Of a stretch of DNA of 64,000 nucleotides, positions 48,924-60,937 are shown piece after piece (within the stretch, counting starts at the first letter, position 1; each line of letters begins with the position of its first letter). The stretch comes from Anaeramoeba flamelloides (taxonomy: Eukaryota; Metamonada; Anaeramoebidae). The DNA lies in contig JANTQA010000016.1 in NCBI GenBank assembly GCA_027625915.1, forward strand, positions 1,307,001-1,371,000, given 5' to 3'. The notes under the pieces are model-generated. The model was not told the DNA's origin. It was given only the letters and a program-made list of their open reading frames with translations, and searched no databases. Made by a program: the position numbers and the translations under genes.

Positions 48924-49120
48924 CAGTCAGTTTCACTTTTAAGGCACAAACTTTCAACGAAATTTAAGACACAAAAAAAATCTCAAATTAAAGCACAAAA
49001 TTCAGCTTCTAGTAAAATAAATTGTAAAAAAAAATATTACAAATTTTGTGCCTTAATTTGAGATTTTTTTTGTGCCTTAAATTTCGTTGAAAGTTTGTGC
49101 CTTAAAAGTGAAACTGACTG
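48924..49120. mobile_element. 197-bp TA-flanked palindromic MITE, copy 8
   Basis: Same ends and TA duplication. Only 38 bp separate it from copy 7. Confidence 0.95.
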
Positions 49121-49632
49121 TATCTTCTTAGTTTATATGAACACAAACTATTTTTAACCTTGAATTTCTATACCCATTACTATTTATTATTATTTTACAA
49201 AACCTTTTTTTTTAAAAAATTTGTTTTTAAAAAATTCGTTTTTTCAAATATTTTTATATTCTAAAATAAAATAAAAAGATTATGTCAAAAATTAAAATAG
49301 AGGGGTCGAATTATTGGAATCAAAAAACAGTTACAAAAGATTCAAATCAAAATAATTGCAAAATTCAATAACAAATTGCAATCAGATTTCGAATATATTC
49401 CAGTTCTCATTTTAAATGGATAATAAATAATTATTGAATGAAACTTTTTTGTCCATTAAATTCTTATTTCTAAAGAAGAATTTAATAAATATCTCTGATT
49501 TTCTGAACTAAAAATAGAATTAGATGAATTAAATGAAAATAGTATTTTTAAATTCATTTTTGGAGAATTATTTCGTAATAAAAAGTAATTTTTTCTGTAG
49601 AATTTTACAATTAAAATTATTTCCATGGATTA
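49121..49632. other. gap between MITE copies, no gene recognised
   Basis: About 510 bp of AT-rich sequence. Short Lys/Asn/Glu-rich open stretches on the plus strand (for example near 49440-49580) resemble low-complexity coding but are broken by stops. Confidence 0.45.
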
Positions 49633-49829
49633 CAGTCAGTTTCACTTTTAAGGCACAAACTTTCAACGAAATTTAAGGCACAAAAAAAATCTCAAATTAA
49701 GGCACAAAATTCAGATTCTAGTAAAATAAATTGCAAAAAAAAAAAATTACAAATTTTGTGCCTTAATTTGAGATTTTTTTGTGCCTTAAACTTCGTTGAA
49801 AGTTTGTGCCTTAAAAGTGAAACTGACTG
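49633..49829. mobile_element. 197-bp TA-flanked palindromic MITE, copy 9
   Basis: Same ends and TA duplication, very close to the family consensus. Confidence 0.95.
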
Positions 49830-49920
49830 TATTAAAAAACAAAAACAAATAAAGAATCAGTAGTTGTATCTTATATTATAGATAATATCAATAAATAAAT
49901 GATTTATAATAATTTTTATA

Positions 49921-50117
49921 CAGTCAGTTTCACTTTTAAGGCACAAAATATCAACGAAATTTAAGGCACAATAAAAAATCTCAAATTAAAGCACAGAATT
50001 CAAATTCGAGTAAAAATACATTGTAAAAAAAAAATTCCAAATTTTGTGCCTTAATTTGAGATTTTTTTGTACCTTAAATTTCGTTGATAGTTTGTGCCTT
50101 AAAAGTGAAACTGACTG
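49921..50117. mobile_element. 197-bp TA-flanked palindromic MITE, copy 10
   Basis: Same ends and TA duplication. A few substitutions in the arms. Last of the young cluster. Confidence 0.95.
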
Positions 50118-51464
50118 TAGATCAAATCTTTATCATTTTTTGGATTTCGATTATAATTTGTTATGAAAATAATTTATACTAGGATATATCCCACTTCTGT
50201 ATTTATTAAAATATCAATATATTTGGTTAAAGAAAAGATTTGAAGATTTTATTATCACATAAATGATCACACTCAAGATTTGAAAAATGTATTTACTCTC
50301 TTAATTACATTACAAAATTGAAAGAGAAATAAAATATTTATTAGATTTTTTTTTTGAAATTATTATCACTTTTGGAATAACGGTTATGCAATAAAAGAGG
50401 AAAATGAAGAAAAATTTTGAAATAATTTTTTCAGAAGTTAAATATGAATCTTGATGGGGTTAAAAGCCTCAAAAACTTAAAAAAAAAAAAAAAATTGTTA
50501 GATTATAAATAGGTGTGTTTAAGAATTGTATATTTATACATAAAAGTTCAAAATATAAATATAAATAAATACATTGATTTTACAAGCTAGAGTAGAGTGA
50601 AAAGTGGCTTGTACTGTTGTTAAAATAATGCGTGTGTAAAAATACCAATCTTTTTTTCAAATTAGAAATAAAAAGCAGGTTTCTCTGTATTGTATTAATC
50701 ATTTTATTCATCAAAGAAACCAACAATCGGCCCTAATTAAATAAGGTGTTGGTGCCTTAAAGTTCTATTGAGTAAAAAGAAATCCCAGAAATAAAGGATC
50801 AAATAGGAAAATTTATCTCAAAAAATAGAGTAAATTTTGAAAGAAATTTTTTACAGACGAAAAAACAAAAAACATCAATAAAATAGAAAATATTACGAAA
50901 AATTTTCAACAAATTATCATCCTAATTTAAAATTTACTGAAACCTCAAGGGGTTTAATTTCAAAAACGATCTAAACTTAGATGTGCTATTGGATAATAAA
51001 TTGGATGTTGCATTAGAATGAGAAGAAAAACAGTGTGAATGATATTTTATAATATGGATTATAGTAGTTAATCACACATTATTTTGATCATTATACAAGA
51101 AAATTGGTCAAACCATTGAAAATATATTTAACATAATAATGGGAGTGAACTATATCTCTAAAAATATCAATTCTCATTGGCCAAATAAGCTTTTTGGGGT
51201 TTCATTCAATTAGAAGTTAAAATTATTTTGAAGTATCTTTAATTAAATTATTTTTATAACTTCGAGAATGTAAAGTATTAAAATCAAATTATCCTTCTTT
51301 TTGAAAAATAAACATACTCTTGAAAATTTTTAATATTTTTAAATTAAAAAAGTAAAACACGATGGAAAAATTTTCAAAACAACAATTAAAAATCAAAAAA
51401 TTCAAAACAGCAATAAAAAGTCGAAAAAAATTATTTATTGAAGTCAACACGGATAATTTAACAA
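50118..51464. other. intergenic, nothing recognised
   Basis: No open frame of interest, no RNA gene and no delimited repeat. AT-rich throughout. Confidence 0.45.
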
Positions 51465-51600
51465 ACTGTTGTATAAAATTTCAACCGATTAACTTTTTTT
51501 TCAATTCTTGAATATTGATAAATTTTGGATTCTTGGTTGGCCTAATATATCTCACAAAAAAGAACCAAATAAATTAAAAAAGATCACCAATTACAAGAGA
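51465..51600 (+). repeat. dispersed repeat, matches 13245-13480 and 26480-26720
   Basis: Shares ATAAAATTTCAACCGATT, TTTCAATTCTTGAA, TTTTGGATTCTTGGTTGG and a GATCACCAATTAC-like segment. Diverged copy. Confidence 0.55.
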
Positions 51601-52274
51601 TGATTTTTTGCTAATGGGTGGACCTCAATTTTTTTGGAAATTCCTAAATAAAAAAACAATTTTGATAAAAGTTTTCAGTGGTGCAGATAACCCATGTTGA
51701 CAACCTTTAATCAATTGCCAAAAGTTAACTCAGGTTTTTTTTTTTTTCAAACTTGGGTATTTCAAGTAAGTAAAACAGATATATATTCTTGATTCGGATA
51801 TAAAAGGACAGTTCAGGGTAGATCTCTGATTTATCGAAATGGTTCAATCATATTAAATGCTTTTATTTCAAAAATTTCGTAATATTTATAAAATTTCAGA
51901 GTTGAAATGATTTTTTTATTAAAATTCAAAAAATAATCATTTTTCTGATTTTTTTGTCAAAAAATTACATTTTAATTTTTCAATATCTTCATACTTCTTT
52001 TTTATAATTTATTTAAAGAACCCTATTTCTTGTTTATATACTGTTTTCAAACGATTGATTTGTTTCTTTTATTCTACAGACAGCCAATATTTTTTATCTG
52101 AGTTAAATTATAATAATAGGTAAGTGTAAAAAATACTTGTTATTTAAACCACTATATGTTTTTATATTCTTATTCCAAATACAGGTGAGAATTATAAAGA
52201 ATAAAAATTGCCATACTAACAGTTCTTCAAAAAATTAATTTCAGGGGTTATCTTGTAAAATAATTCCATTCTAT
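51601..52274. other. intergenic with one splice-bounded 40-nt segment (52080-52119, +)
   Basis: A pyrimidine-rich tract ending TTCTACAG, then 40 nt, then GTAAGTG, looks like a small exon. Only one frame is open (SQYFLSELNYNN). No convincing neighbouring exon was found, so it is not called as a gene. Confidence 0.2.
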
Positions 52275-52670
52275 ACAGTGATCAAAATAATGACGTTTAA
52301 GTAACTATAATCCATGTTTCAAAATATAATCCGTTCTTTTTTTTCTTCTTGTAACAATGTAACATCCATTTAACTACCCAATAGTATACTTAAGTTCAAA
52401 TCGATTTTGAAAGTAACTCTCTTGATATTTTCATTAAAATTTAAATTAGGAAACGCTATTAGTTGAAAATTTTTCATAATAATCTCAATAATTATTCTAT
52501 TTTTTTTTGAGAAATTTTCCTATTTTATCCTTTATTTTTAGAATTTCTTTTAAAATAATAGAACTTTAAGAAACCAACACAATACTTAAAAGGGTTTATT
52601 GTTAGTTTCTTTCTTCTGTTGATGTATGGGTCTTCTATATCAAAAAAAAAACACGCTTTTTATTTTGTAA
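52275..52670 (+). repeat. dispersed repeat, matches 6460-6895
   Basis: The copy of the repeat described at 6460, with the same block order: CAGTGATCAAAAT, TTTCAAAATATAATCC, TTAAATTAGGAAA, GAACTTTAAGAAAC, GGTCTTCTATA. Confidence 0.7.
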
Positions 52671-55600
52671 GAAGGATTAAACTTTACTAGACAGCTATTA
52701 TTTTGACTTTAGTAAATTATTGGATCTGACAATAGAATCATAAAAACATTGGAACTACCTCTTTTTCTTGAAATTCTTTAATAATGAACCAATTTTGATA
52801 AAATTCTAAATATAAATTTTTATTATCCCAAGTGATATTAGAATTCACAGAAAAAAGATATCAGATCTCTCAGTTCTTCAAAATATTAATTAAACTGACT
52901 TTATTTTGACAAGAGTAAACTCAAAAAAAAATATAATAATTTTTTATTAGATACTGATAAATTGCAATTTATGTTTGGAAATTTTTACTTGATTTTCCTT
53001 TCTGAAATTTTTATGCTTAAAATTGAATACAGCATTTTATGATATCAAGTAAAGAGTTAAGAAACTCGGTAAAATTGGTTACTCTTCATAATATTCTTTT
53101 CAAGGATTGTTTGATAAGAAAAAGTTTGAAGATTTATAAAAATTTAAATCGAACTAAAAATTTTTTGAAATTTATCAGAATTTATCAGTATCTGAAATAA
53201 CTCTTTTTTTAGATAGTGTGTTAATTTCATCTTTGTAGAAATCATTTTGAGTCTTTTAATTAACTACAATTCAATTTTTAAATTTATTTGTCAAATTAAA
53301 AACTTTCTAAAAATTAAAAGTAATTTTTGAGAAATAAAAAAATCCAAAGAAACTAAATTTTCAAACATAGATAATGAAAAGAATCTCCAAAACTCATAAT
53401 TAACAGCAATTATAACAGTACATCTCTTTAATTATGGATTTAGTTTTGGGTATTTCAAAGATGAGAGGAATTATTACAGAATGAAGAAACACGAAAAATT
53501 TAAAATGAGTGAATAACTTTTGTTTGGAATTTTAAAAAAAAGTTCCTACTTTGCTGATCAACTTATTAAAGAAAAGAAACTCACCCAAACATTCATTTAT
53601 TAACAAAAATAACAAATTGTTTCCAAACAGAGTAACTAAATCCTAAATTTTAATCTAGGTCTAATTATCGAACAAAGTAAAAATTCAAAATAAAGTGAAA
53701 TTTTTTTCTTAATTTTAATTCAACAAAAACTGAAAAGTTTTGAAAACATTTTTACATTTAGATAGCTACAAACCGTTTTTTGTCAAAGTTTCCTCTTTTT
53801 TTTATTGTTTTTTTTTTAATGGATCAAACTGTAAGATTTGGTGGTTACTGGTTATGTTGACAACTTTATTTAAATTTGATTGAGTTAGTTTAAAAATAGG
53901 GTGATTGAACTAGGAAGGCTGTAGAAAAATGATTTGAAAAAATGGTTTCATTGTAAATACTGTTTGGTTTGGGAAGTACCAGGTTTTACCAAACTGAATT
54001 TTTCAAAAACAACAAATAAAAACCTAAAGCAACAATTAACATAAAAAAAAAACCTGTTAATAAAAAAACTCAACATTTATTTAAAAAACAACAAAGAAAA
54101 TTTTGAAAAAACACAAACTAAAAACGCCAACACGGGTTATTGAAAAAACTGTCGAAAAGACTCAGTTGTCGAACAATGTCATGTGAAGAGCATAAAATAT
54201 GTATCACTTCGAAAACAGGTACTTTTCAGATCTTTACTTTCAAATATATATTTTAGTTGATTATCCAGATCGAAACACTTTTTGATCATCAACTCATTAA
54301 ACTTTTTATTATATTTTTGGTGGTGTATTAAATTAATTAAAATCTGTTGCAATTCTTCGAAATGTTTAGGAAATTTCTTATTATTGTCAGAAATTTCGAA
54401 AACATTATTTCCATTTTTGTAAAAGATTTGTACTTTTAATTTTTGAAATTTGTTTTGAATAGAAAAACTTTAAATAAGCACAGTTGCTGTTGATTGTTGT
54501 TTATTATTGGTTTCTTTGATCATTTAATTGTAAACATTAGAGATATAAAAAACACTTATTTTGTTCGTTCACCTTTGTTTGACAACAAAGATTACATTTT
54601 AATATCAACAGCAAGATAAATTTTTCTTTACTAATTTTTTTAATTGTTTTTTAGGTCCATTTAAACCATAATAAAATATCACCTTTAACTTCTGAGAATA
54701 ACATTCTTTATTTTTAGATCAAACTATATTAAAATTAATCCCTTTATAGAATTCACTTTAAAATAATTTTCACCTTTTCTTTGCAGCTAATTATCAAAAA
54801 AGAATTTAGCATTTCCTTTATTTGGTAGATTTGAACTGTTTACCAAATGCGTAAACATACTAACTTAACTAAAACACAAACAAGTTAATTATTTTTGAAG
54901 AAAATTCGAAAAATCTATTTTTTGTCAACTTGGTTTGCCAAAAAAAAAATTTTTTGAAAATTAAGATCCTCCTTCAAATATTATTAAACAACAGGTTTTC
55001 GAAAAAGTAATGAATAGCATTTGAAAACCCATCAAACTATATTTCTTAGAAAAGAGTGAAAAATAATTTGATCCAAATTGTTGAGGGTTTGCATAAACTA
55101 CAATTCGAAGAATTTAAATTAAGTAAAGTTATAAAAAACTTTATTCCAGATTCATTGAACAAATTTTTACGAAATTTATTCGTGTTTTCGAACAAAAGTG
55201 GAATAAAAGTTCTATTGATCACTACTTTTAATTAAAAATTCATCAAAACAAATATCAAAAAGTGAACAAAAAAAGTTATTGATAATCATTAAAACCTTGC
55301 AATGTGAAAAAACATTATTGAAATCTTAGTAATTAAATAATCACTTATTACAAAAAAAAGAAAAATTGGAAAAGTTACTTTTTCGTTTTTCTTGTAAATG
55401 CAAAAATCCAGGTTCAAATGTGTAAACACATTGGTGAGCTGTTCATGAGTTTTCACATTTTCATTTTACTTTTTTCAAAAATCTAGTTTAATCTTTTGGA
55501 TCTAATTTCCAAAAAAAGATCAAAGAATTTTATTCCTAAACGTAAAAAATTCATCAAGAAAATAAAATCGAATTAAACCATGAAAAAACAAAATTATTTT

Positions 55601-55671
55601 TTTTATTTTGCCATTTAATATTTTTTTCTTTTTTTTTTTTTTTCAAAATTCCTTTTTTTTTGTAAGTGATT
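52671..55671. other. intergenic, decayed dispersed repeats
   Basis: No gene supported. A partial relative of the 6460/52275 repeat lies at about 54440-54560 (CTTTAAATAAGCAC, GGTTTCTTTGATCA). Short matches to other dispersed blocks occur near 53640-53900. The rest is unassigned. Confidence 0.45.
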
Positions 55672-56479
55672 ATGTCTCTTCAAACCTGGGTCCCTTTAAA
55701 AATACGAGAAAAATTAATTTCTGATTTTTCAAATGAAATTGGCTGTAAAAGATCAGAGGCATTGAAGTACCTTTCTTGTGGAAATTTTGATTACTCCGTA
55801 AGCAACTTTCATTGATCTTTTTATAATTTTTCACTTTAAATTTCCTACTGATCTTAAATTTTGTTTTTATTACAATAAAATTACCTTAATTTTTTTTTTT
55901 TTTTTTTTTTTTTCTCACTAATAGTCTTCAATTGGGTTATTTATTCTCACAAAACTTCTCTCAAAAAACAATAAACAAAGTTCAAACACAATAGTTCCTT
56001 TACCTGAAAGGATGAGAATCCAAGAAATCATCCCATCTGATGAATGTGAAAATGAAGAACAAGAACCAGAACAACAACAACAACCACAAAAACAAGAACA
56101 ACAAAACTATATAGCAACCATGAGTACAAATTCCAATTTAAACGAAAACGAAATTAAACTTGAAAATAGAGATCATTTGAACTTCGAAGACCTTTGCAAA
56201 TTCTTGATGACAAACCCAAGTCCATCATGGCGCCAAAGACTCATTGCTTTCAAGTTATATGACCCAAGTCTGCTGTCTGGATTCCCAGATGCACTCGAAA
56301 CAAAAAAAAGGATTGTAATTGACAAAAGGCTTTTTGTGATCTACCACCAAATCAACCAGGGTATAGTTTCTTCCAAAAATTTGCAACGCGGTGTAATTAC
56401 TTATTTGGAAAGAATAGGATTCCTCAAAATCAACAATAGAAGCAGAAAGCGTATGGTTTTCAACTGGGGCCAAAATTGA
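55672..56479 (+). CDS. unknown two-exon protein, 226 residues
   Basis: Exon 1 is 55672-55797 (ATG, MSLQTWVPLKIREKL) and exon 2 is 55925-56479 (stop TGA). Donor TCC/GTAAGC and acceptor CTAATAG/TCTTCA join in phase 0. The first 60 residues have the spacing of a UBA-like three-helix fold (IGCKRSEALKYLSCGNFDY), a weak guess. A Glu/Gln-rich linker follows (EPEQQQQPQKQEQQ). The C-terminal half is well ordered (NPSPSWRQRLIAFKLYD, VITYLERIGFLKINNRSRKR) but I do not recognise it. The codons and composition look like a real gene. No signal peptide or membrane segment; probably soluble. The start is the first ATG after a long pyrimidine tract. Confidence 0.7.
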
Positions 56480-57294
56480 TTTAGGAATAGATCTTATTAA
56501 CAAACAATGAATTTTTTGATGGTGTTTGAAAGGATAAATGGGAAAAAAATTTTTTCTTCATTTTCATTTTGCATTTTGCATTTTTCTAATAGAGTTTTCA
56601 ATCACCTTGGATCCTTATCTTTGCCAATGTAGATCTGTGCATCATAAAAAAGATGTCTCTCAAAAAAATCCCGAGTTTCTCAAATTACAACCGATGACTC
56701 CTTTGAAAACTCTCTTTTTGTAAAAGAAAATTAAGGAAAATGAAGTTCAAATTTTTGCCTTTATTCATGCAAATACAAGTATTTTTTTTAATTTTACACC
56801 TTTCGAAAGGAGACTGGATATCACCTAATTAGGGTTAACAACCCATTCCATGAAATATTTTGGCGATATTCTTCTTTTTTTTTTTTTGTTTTTAATTTTT
56901 TTTATACTTTTATTCTTTTTTATTTTATTATTTTTATTCATATTTTGCTTATTTATTTATTAAAATGAGGCAAACAACATTGCCTGTTGTTCTTATTTTA
57001 AAAAAATCAGATTCTGTTTGTTTGATTTTTTTTGTTTTCAAGAAAATCAATTGTTTAGAATTAATAAATATCTTTTTATTTTTCCAACTTTATGTTTTTT
57101 TTTTGGTTTTTTTGAGTTCCAAATTTTTTTTGAGACTGATGATTAATTTTTAATTTAGAGAAAGGGTACAGTCCAACTAAAAATTTGAATTTAGAAATAT
57201 TTATCTCCAGTTTGATAAAAAAGTGAAACATCAAAAAAGTAAAACAAGAGTTTTTTTTTTTTTTTTTAAATTTTGAAGGAGGAAATTAATTTCA
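56480..57294. other. intergenic, nothing recognised
   Basis: Only low-complexity open frames (56538-56723, 56965-57153), rich in Phe and Leu from T runs. No RNA gene or element edge identified. Confidence 0.5.
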
Positions 57295-57930
57295 TCTTAC
57301 AGCCGTTAGGTTTTTTTTGAATTTAAGAAATAAACTGAAAATTTATTTAATTTTTGGTTTATTTCTTAAATTAAAAAAAAACTTAGGCACCTTTCTTTTG
57401 GTTTTCCAGTATTTAAAAGAACGGAGCAAAATCATAGATTTTATTCAATTCTTTTGAATTCTGGAAAACCGCCTTTAGGTTTTCTTGAGGTTTTATGTTT
57501 TATATGTGAAGTGTTCTAGGTTTTTTTTTGGGGGTTTCTATTTTATTTGTGAAGCGTTCTAGGTTTTTTTTTTACTTTTTGAAATAAACGAAAATTTATT
57601 TAAATCTTTGATTTTTCTTGATTCTTTTAAAAAAAAATTGTTGTTAGATTTTCTTGGGTATTCTGTTTTATTTGTAAAATCTACTGATTTTCGATAGGTT
57701 TTCTTGGTTTTCTATTTATTTTGAAAATCAATAGATTCACGTTAGGTTTTTTTTACTTTTTGAAATAAAAAGAAAATTTATTTAAATCTTTGATTTTTCT
57801 CCATTCTTTTAAATTCGGGAAAAACTAACATCAGTTTTTTAAAAATTTAAGAAATAAAAAGAAAATTTACCCAATTGTTTTGAATTCTGAAAAAACTAGG
57901 CACACTACTGCACTTGAAGGTACACTACGA
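57295..57930. repeat. fold-back array of palindromic modules (copy C)
   Basis: The same modules as 985-1530 and 8086-8825: CCGTTAGGTTTTTTTT edges, GAAATAAAC/GTTTATTTC cores, GTGAAGTGTTCTAGG segments and the GC-richer end CTAGGCACACTACTGCACTT near 57890. A further piece at about 58305-58500 lies inside the adjacent LINE relic. Confidence 0.7.
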
Positions 57931-58925
57931 CCCTTCCCTAATTTCTAAATTGTTGTTTAGAAATTTCCATAAAGAATTATAATTCTCTTTATCATTAACT
58001 AACGATAAAATAAATAATGATTCTTTTTATTATCTAATATCAAGAATATTATTCTTATTATTTTTGTAGATTTGAATTAAATCTTTATCCAAATTATTCC
58101 ATTATCTTTATATAATGGAAATTCCCATAAAAAACGATAGATATCATCTTCTGTATCAATGTTTAAATATTTTTTACAGAAATTACAAGATTTTTTTTTT
58201 GTTTTATTCTTATTGTTAACATAAGAATACCTATTTCAATAATTTTTGAATTTTATTAGTTTTAAAAAGGAAGTACCGTACTTCCGTTTTAAATATTTTT
58301 GTTATTAATTTTTTTTAATTTTGGAAATAAAAAGAAATTTGAATTTATTTTCATTTCATTTCTCAAATTAAAAAAAAAAAAAATACCTTTACCCTTTCCA
58401 TGATTTACAAGAATAGAGTAAATTCTTTGATTTTACTCAATTCCCTTGAATTTTGGAAAACATACAAACTCTGCCACACTCTACAGAACTAGAAACAATT
58501 GTTTATTTATATTGTTATTATATCTAATAATTTTTATATATAACTGTCCTTTCCACCCAGTACTATTTATTATTATAAGTTTTTCTCTAAATTAATTAAG
58601 ATTCACATTTAGCAATTTTAAATTTTCTGATTTCCAATTAATATTTTTTTAGTCTTTTTTTGAAAATGATAAATTTTTTAATAAGTGTTCACAATCGAGA
58701 TGTTTCTAATTTACTTTTGAGTTTAAATCTTCTTTAATAAATCTAAATTCCGATTTTGTCGATTTTTGCCTCAGTTTTAAAAATTATTCTAGGGGAATGT
58801 GTATTAATTTTTAAAAAATTTTTTGACTTTTTGATATTTATCCACACATCTATCGAGTTGAAATCATTTTGGGCTAGATTGAAAATAACTAGTCCATAAA
58901 ATAGTTGGCTAATACATATCTATTT
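57931..58925 (-). mobile_element. decayed LINE 3' fragment
   Basis: Homologous in order to 13978-15001 read antisense: the ATAAGAATA..TATTT segment, the TTCCNTTTTAAATATTTTTGTT segment, the GGGGAATGTGTATTAAT segment and ATCCACACATCTAT. Many indels, and about 200 bp of fold-back modules sit within it (58305-58500). Older than the other two copies. Confidence 0.75.
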
Positions 58926-59125
58926 AAACCTTTGTAATTAAAACGTGGGCTTTTAATATGGAACATTACCAGAACCTGAAAACGAAAAATCAAATCAATT
59001 CGAGAAGAAAAATGTGTAAACCTTAAAGAATGGTTATTAACATTAGTCCAATAAAAAAAAAATAATTTAATTTTGATTTTTACTTTTATTTCAAATTTTG
59101 AACTGTAATTTTGAAATCTTAAAAA

Positions 59126-59221
59126 ATGTCAAATTTTAATGCTTGGTCAACCAAAGAAAAACCCAAACCAAAAGATAGTATTCAAAAAAACTGTTATTAC
59201 ATTGGATCCTTCAATTTGGAT
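59126..59221 (+). CDS. possible first exon of an unknown gene
   Basis: ATG followed by 32 codons of non-repetitive sequence (MSNFNAWSTKEKPKPKD), then GAT/GTAATT as a possible donor. Codon content differs from the T-rich background after the donor. No downstream exon was found, and the next supported coding segment is on the opposite strand. It may be a relic. Confidence 0.3.
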
Positions 59222-59452
59222 GTAATTATTTTTTCTTTTATTAAAAGTACTACTTTTCATTTTCTGGCTCTATTCAGAAACCCAATTAATAGTTCTTTGA
59301 TGTTTTTCCCTAGACTCTTTCTAGGTTTTTGTCTTTTTATGAGTGAAAAAAAAATTCATCAAAATTATCCTGATTGAAATTTGTGTTTATATTGGTGCTT
59401 CTCTTTTCGTATTCAAGGGAAAGTGATACCATTATTCACAATACAATTGATA

Positions 59453-59873
59453 TTAATTATCGATATTTGAAATTTGAATTCTTTGTATCCAAAGATTAGA
59501 TTTATTGCCGGGAAAAAAATACATTACATGAAAATAATCTCTGACAAGATTTTTAAGAGTGAATACCAGGAAAATTGCTGTGTTATTTCTTTTATTTTCA
59601 ATCAAATCTTTTTTATAAATAACCAAAACTGTATATGATTCAATTAATAAATCCACCCAAAGTTCTTTAAAGGAGGGTGTCTCTAGAATACTCAAGTAAT
59701 TAAGTGATTGTATAAGTATATCTACTATTTTTGAAAAATAATCCAGTTTTATCAAGGCTTACTTCGATTTGGGAAAAAGAATATTATTATTCTTGTTTTT
59801 GATTGATTGAATAGTGTTTTGAACAATGCCAATTTCAATTTATCATCATTCAAATAAGTAGGTGAGTCATAAT
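59453..59873 (-). CDS. unknown protein, two exons, 5' partial
   Basis: Exon 59873-59763 reads YDSPTYLNDDKLKLALF and on to a donor CGAA/GTAAGC. Exon 59682-59453 follows a TTCTAG acceptor with TPSFKELWVDLLIESYTV, KNLVRDYFHVMYFF and a TAA stop. The 80-nt intron joins in phase 1, and reading through it instead hits stops in the upstream frame. About 112 residues are seen. The hydrophobic and aromatic pattern suggests a helical repeat or the end of a large protein. I do not recognise the family. The upstream exon is not found, so this may be the 3' end of a gene or a relic. Confidence 0.5.
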
Positions 59874-60513
59874 CTTATATGGTTGTTATTGTGATAAAAT
59901 GATTTGATTTTAAATAAAAGAAATTAACTAAGAATTTTCATAATATTCAAAATTGAAAATCTTGTGAGGGATTTTATTTTAAGGTCTGGTATTTTTTCAC
60001 TACTTTAATAAAAAAAACAGAATTGTTCCTTTCAAAAATTGCGACTCTCTTTTTTTTTTTTGGATTTATTTTTTTTTTAATTTGTAAAAGATATCAGATT
60101 TTTATATATTTAGAATGATGTAAAAGTGAATTACAAATCAGATTTAATCAGTAGATGATATCGAATACTAAAGGATATTTATATAAAAATATATTCAATT
60201 TATAATTTACTATTGCTCTCAATTTTTGAAATGGGGTTTATATTTAAAATTACTTTAGACATTCTTTTAATAATAAATTGAAAAAAATAATTATTTTTAG
60301 CATGTAGGTATTATTAAAAGAATCAAAAAGTAAAAGAAAAAAATAAAATAAATTCAAATATAAATATAAATTAAAATCATAATTTTAATTAGTAAAACAT
60401 GCTAAAAAGAATAATAATAAAAAAAAAAAACGAATTGGGTTCATTTAAAAAACAAAACACTCCCTTTATGACAGAGAAAAAAAAAGAAAATGGAAAAATA
60501 ATAAAAGAAACTA
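59874..60513. other. intergenic, nothing firmly recognised
   Basis: A short minus-strand open stretch near 59990-60060 (RVAIFERNNSVFFIK) looks protein-like but cannot be joined in phase to 59873-59763. Otherwise AT-rich without signals. Confidence 0.4.
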
Positions 60514-60714
60514 CAACCAGTTACACTTTTAAGACACAAAATCTCACCAAAATTTGAAGGTACAAATTATATTCCAAATTAAGGCATAAAATAAGAATTC
60601 TAGGGAAATAATTTGATTCGTGAAAAAAAAAATTCCAAAAAAGGTTTTTTTAATTATAGTCTTTTATTACTTAATTTTTGTTCAAATTTTCTACATTAAA
60701 AGTGAAAAGAACTA
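60514..60714. mobile_element. old copy of the 197-bp TA-flanked palindromic MITE
   Basis: Left end CAACCAGTTACACTTTTAAG, right end AAAAGTGAAAAGAACTA, both preceded or followed by TA. Strongly diverged but recognisable by length and motif order. Confidence 0.7.
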
Positions 60715-60937
60715 TAATATTTTTGAAATATTTCCATAAACATAAGATCGAATCACATAATCCAATTAGAATCTCAGAAATAAGTTTTTACATGTCTTAT
60801 TCCTGTCTTCAAAACCCCAAGCATGAAAAAAAAAAAAAGAAATAAAAAAAAAACAGAATTAAATATTTTTAAACATATTAAACAGTTAAAAATATGTATT
60901 ATTCCAACTACTGTATATCTGATTATATATGTTTTAA

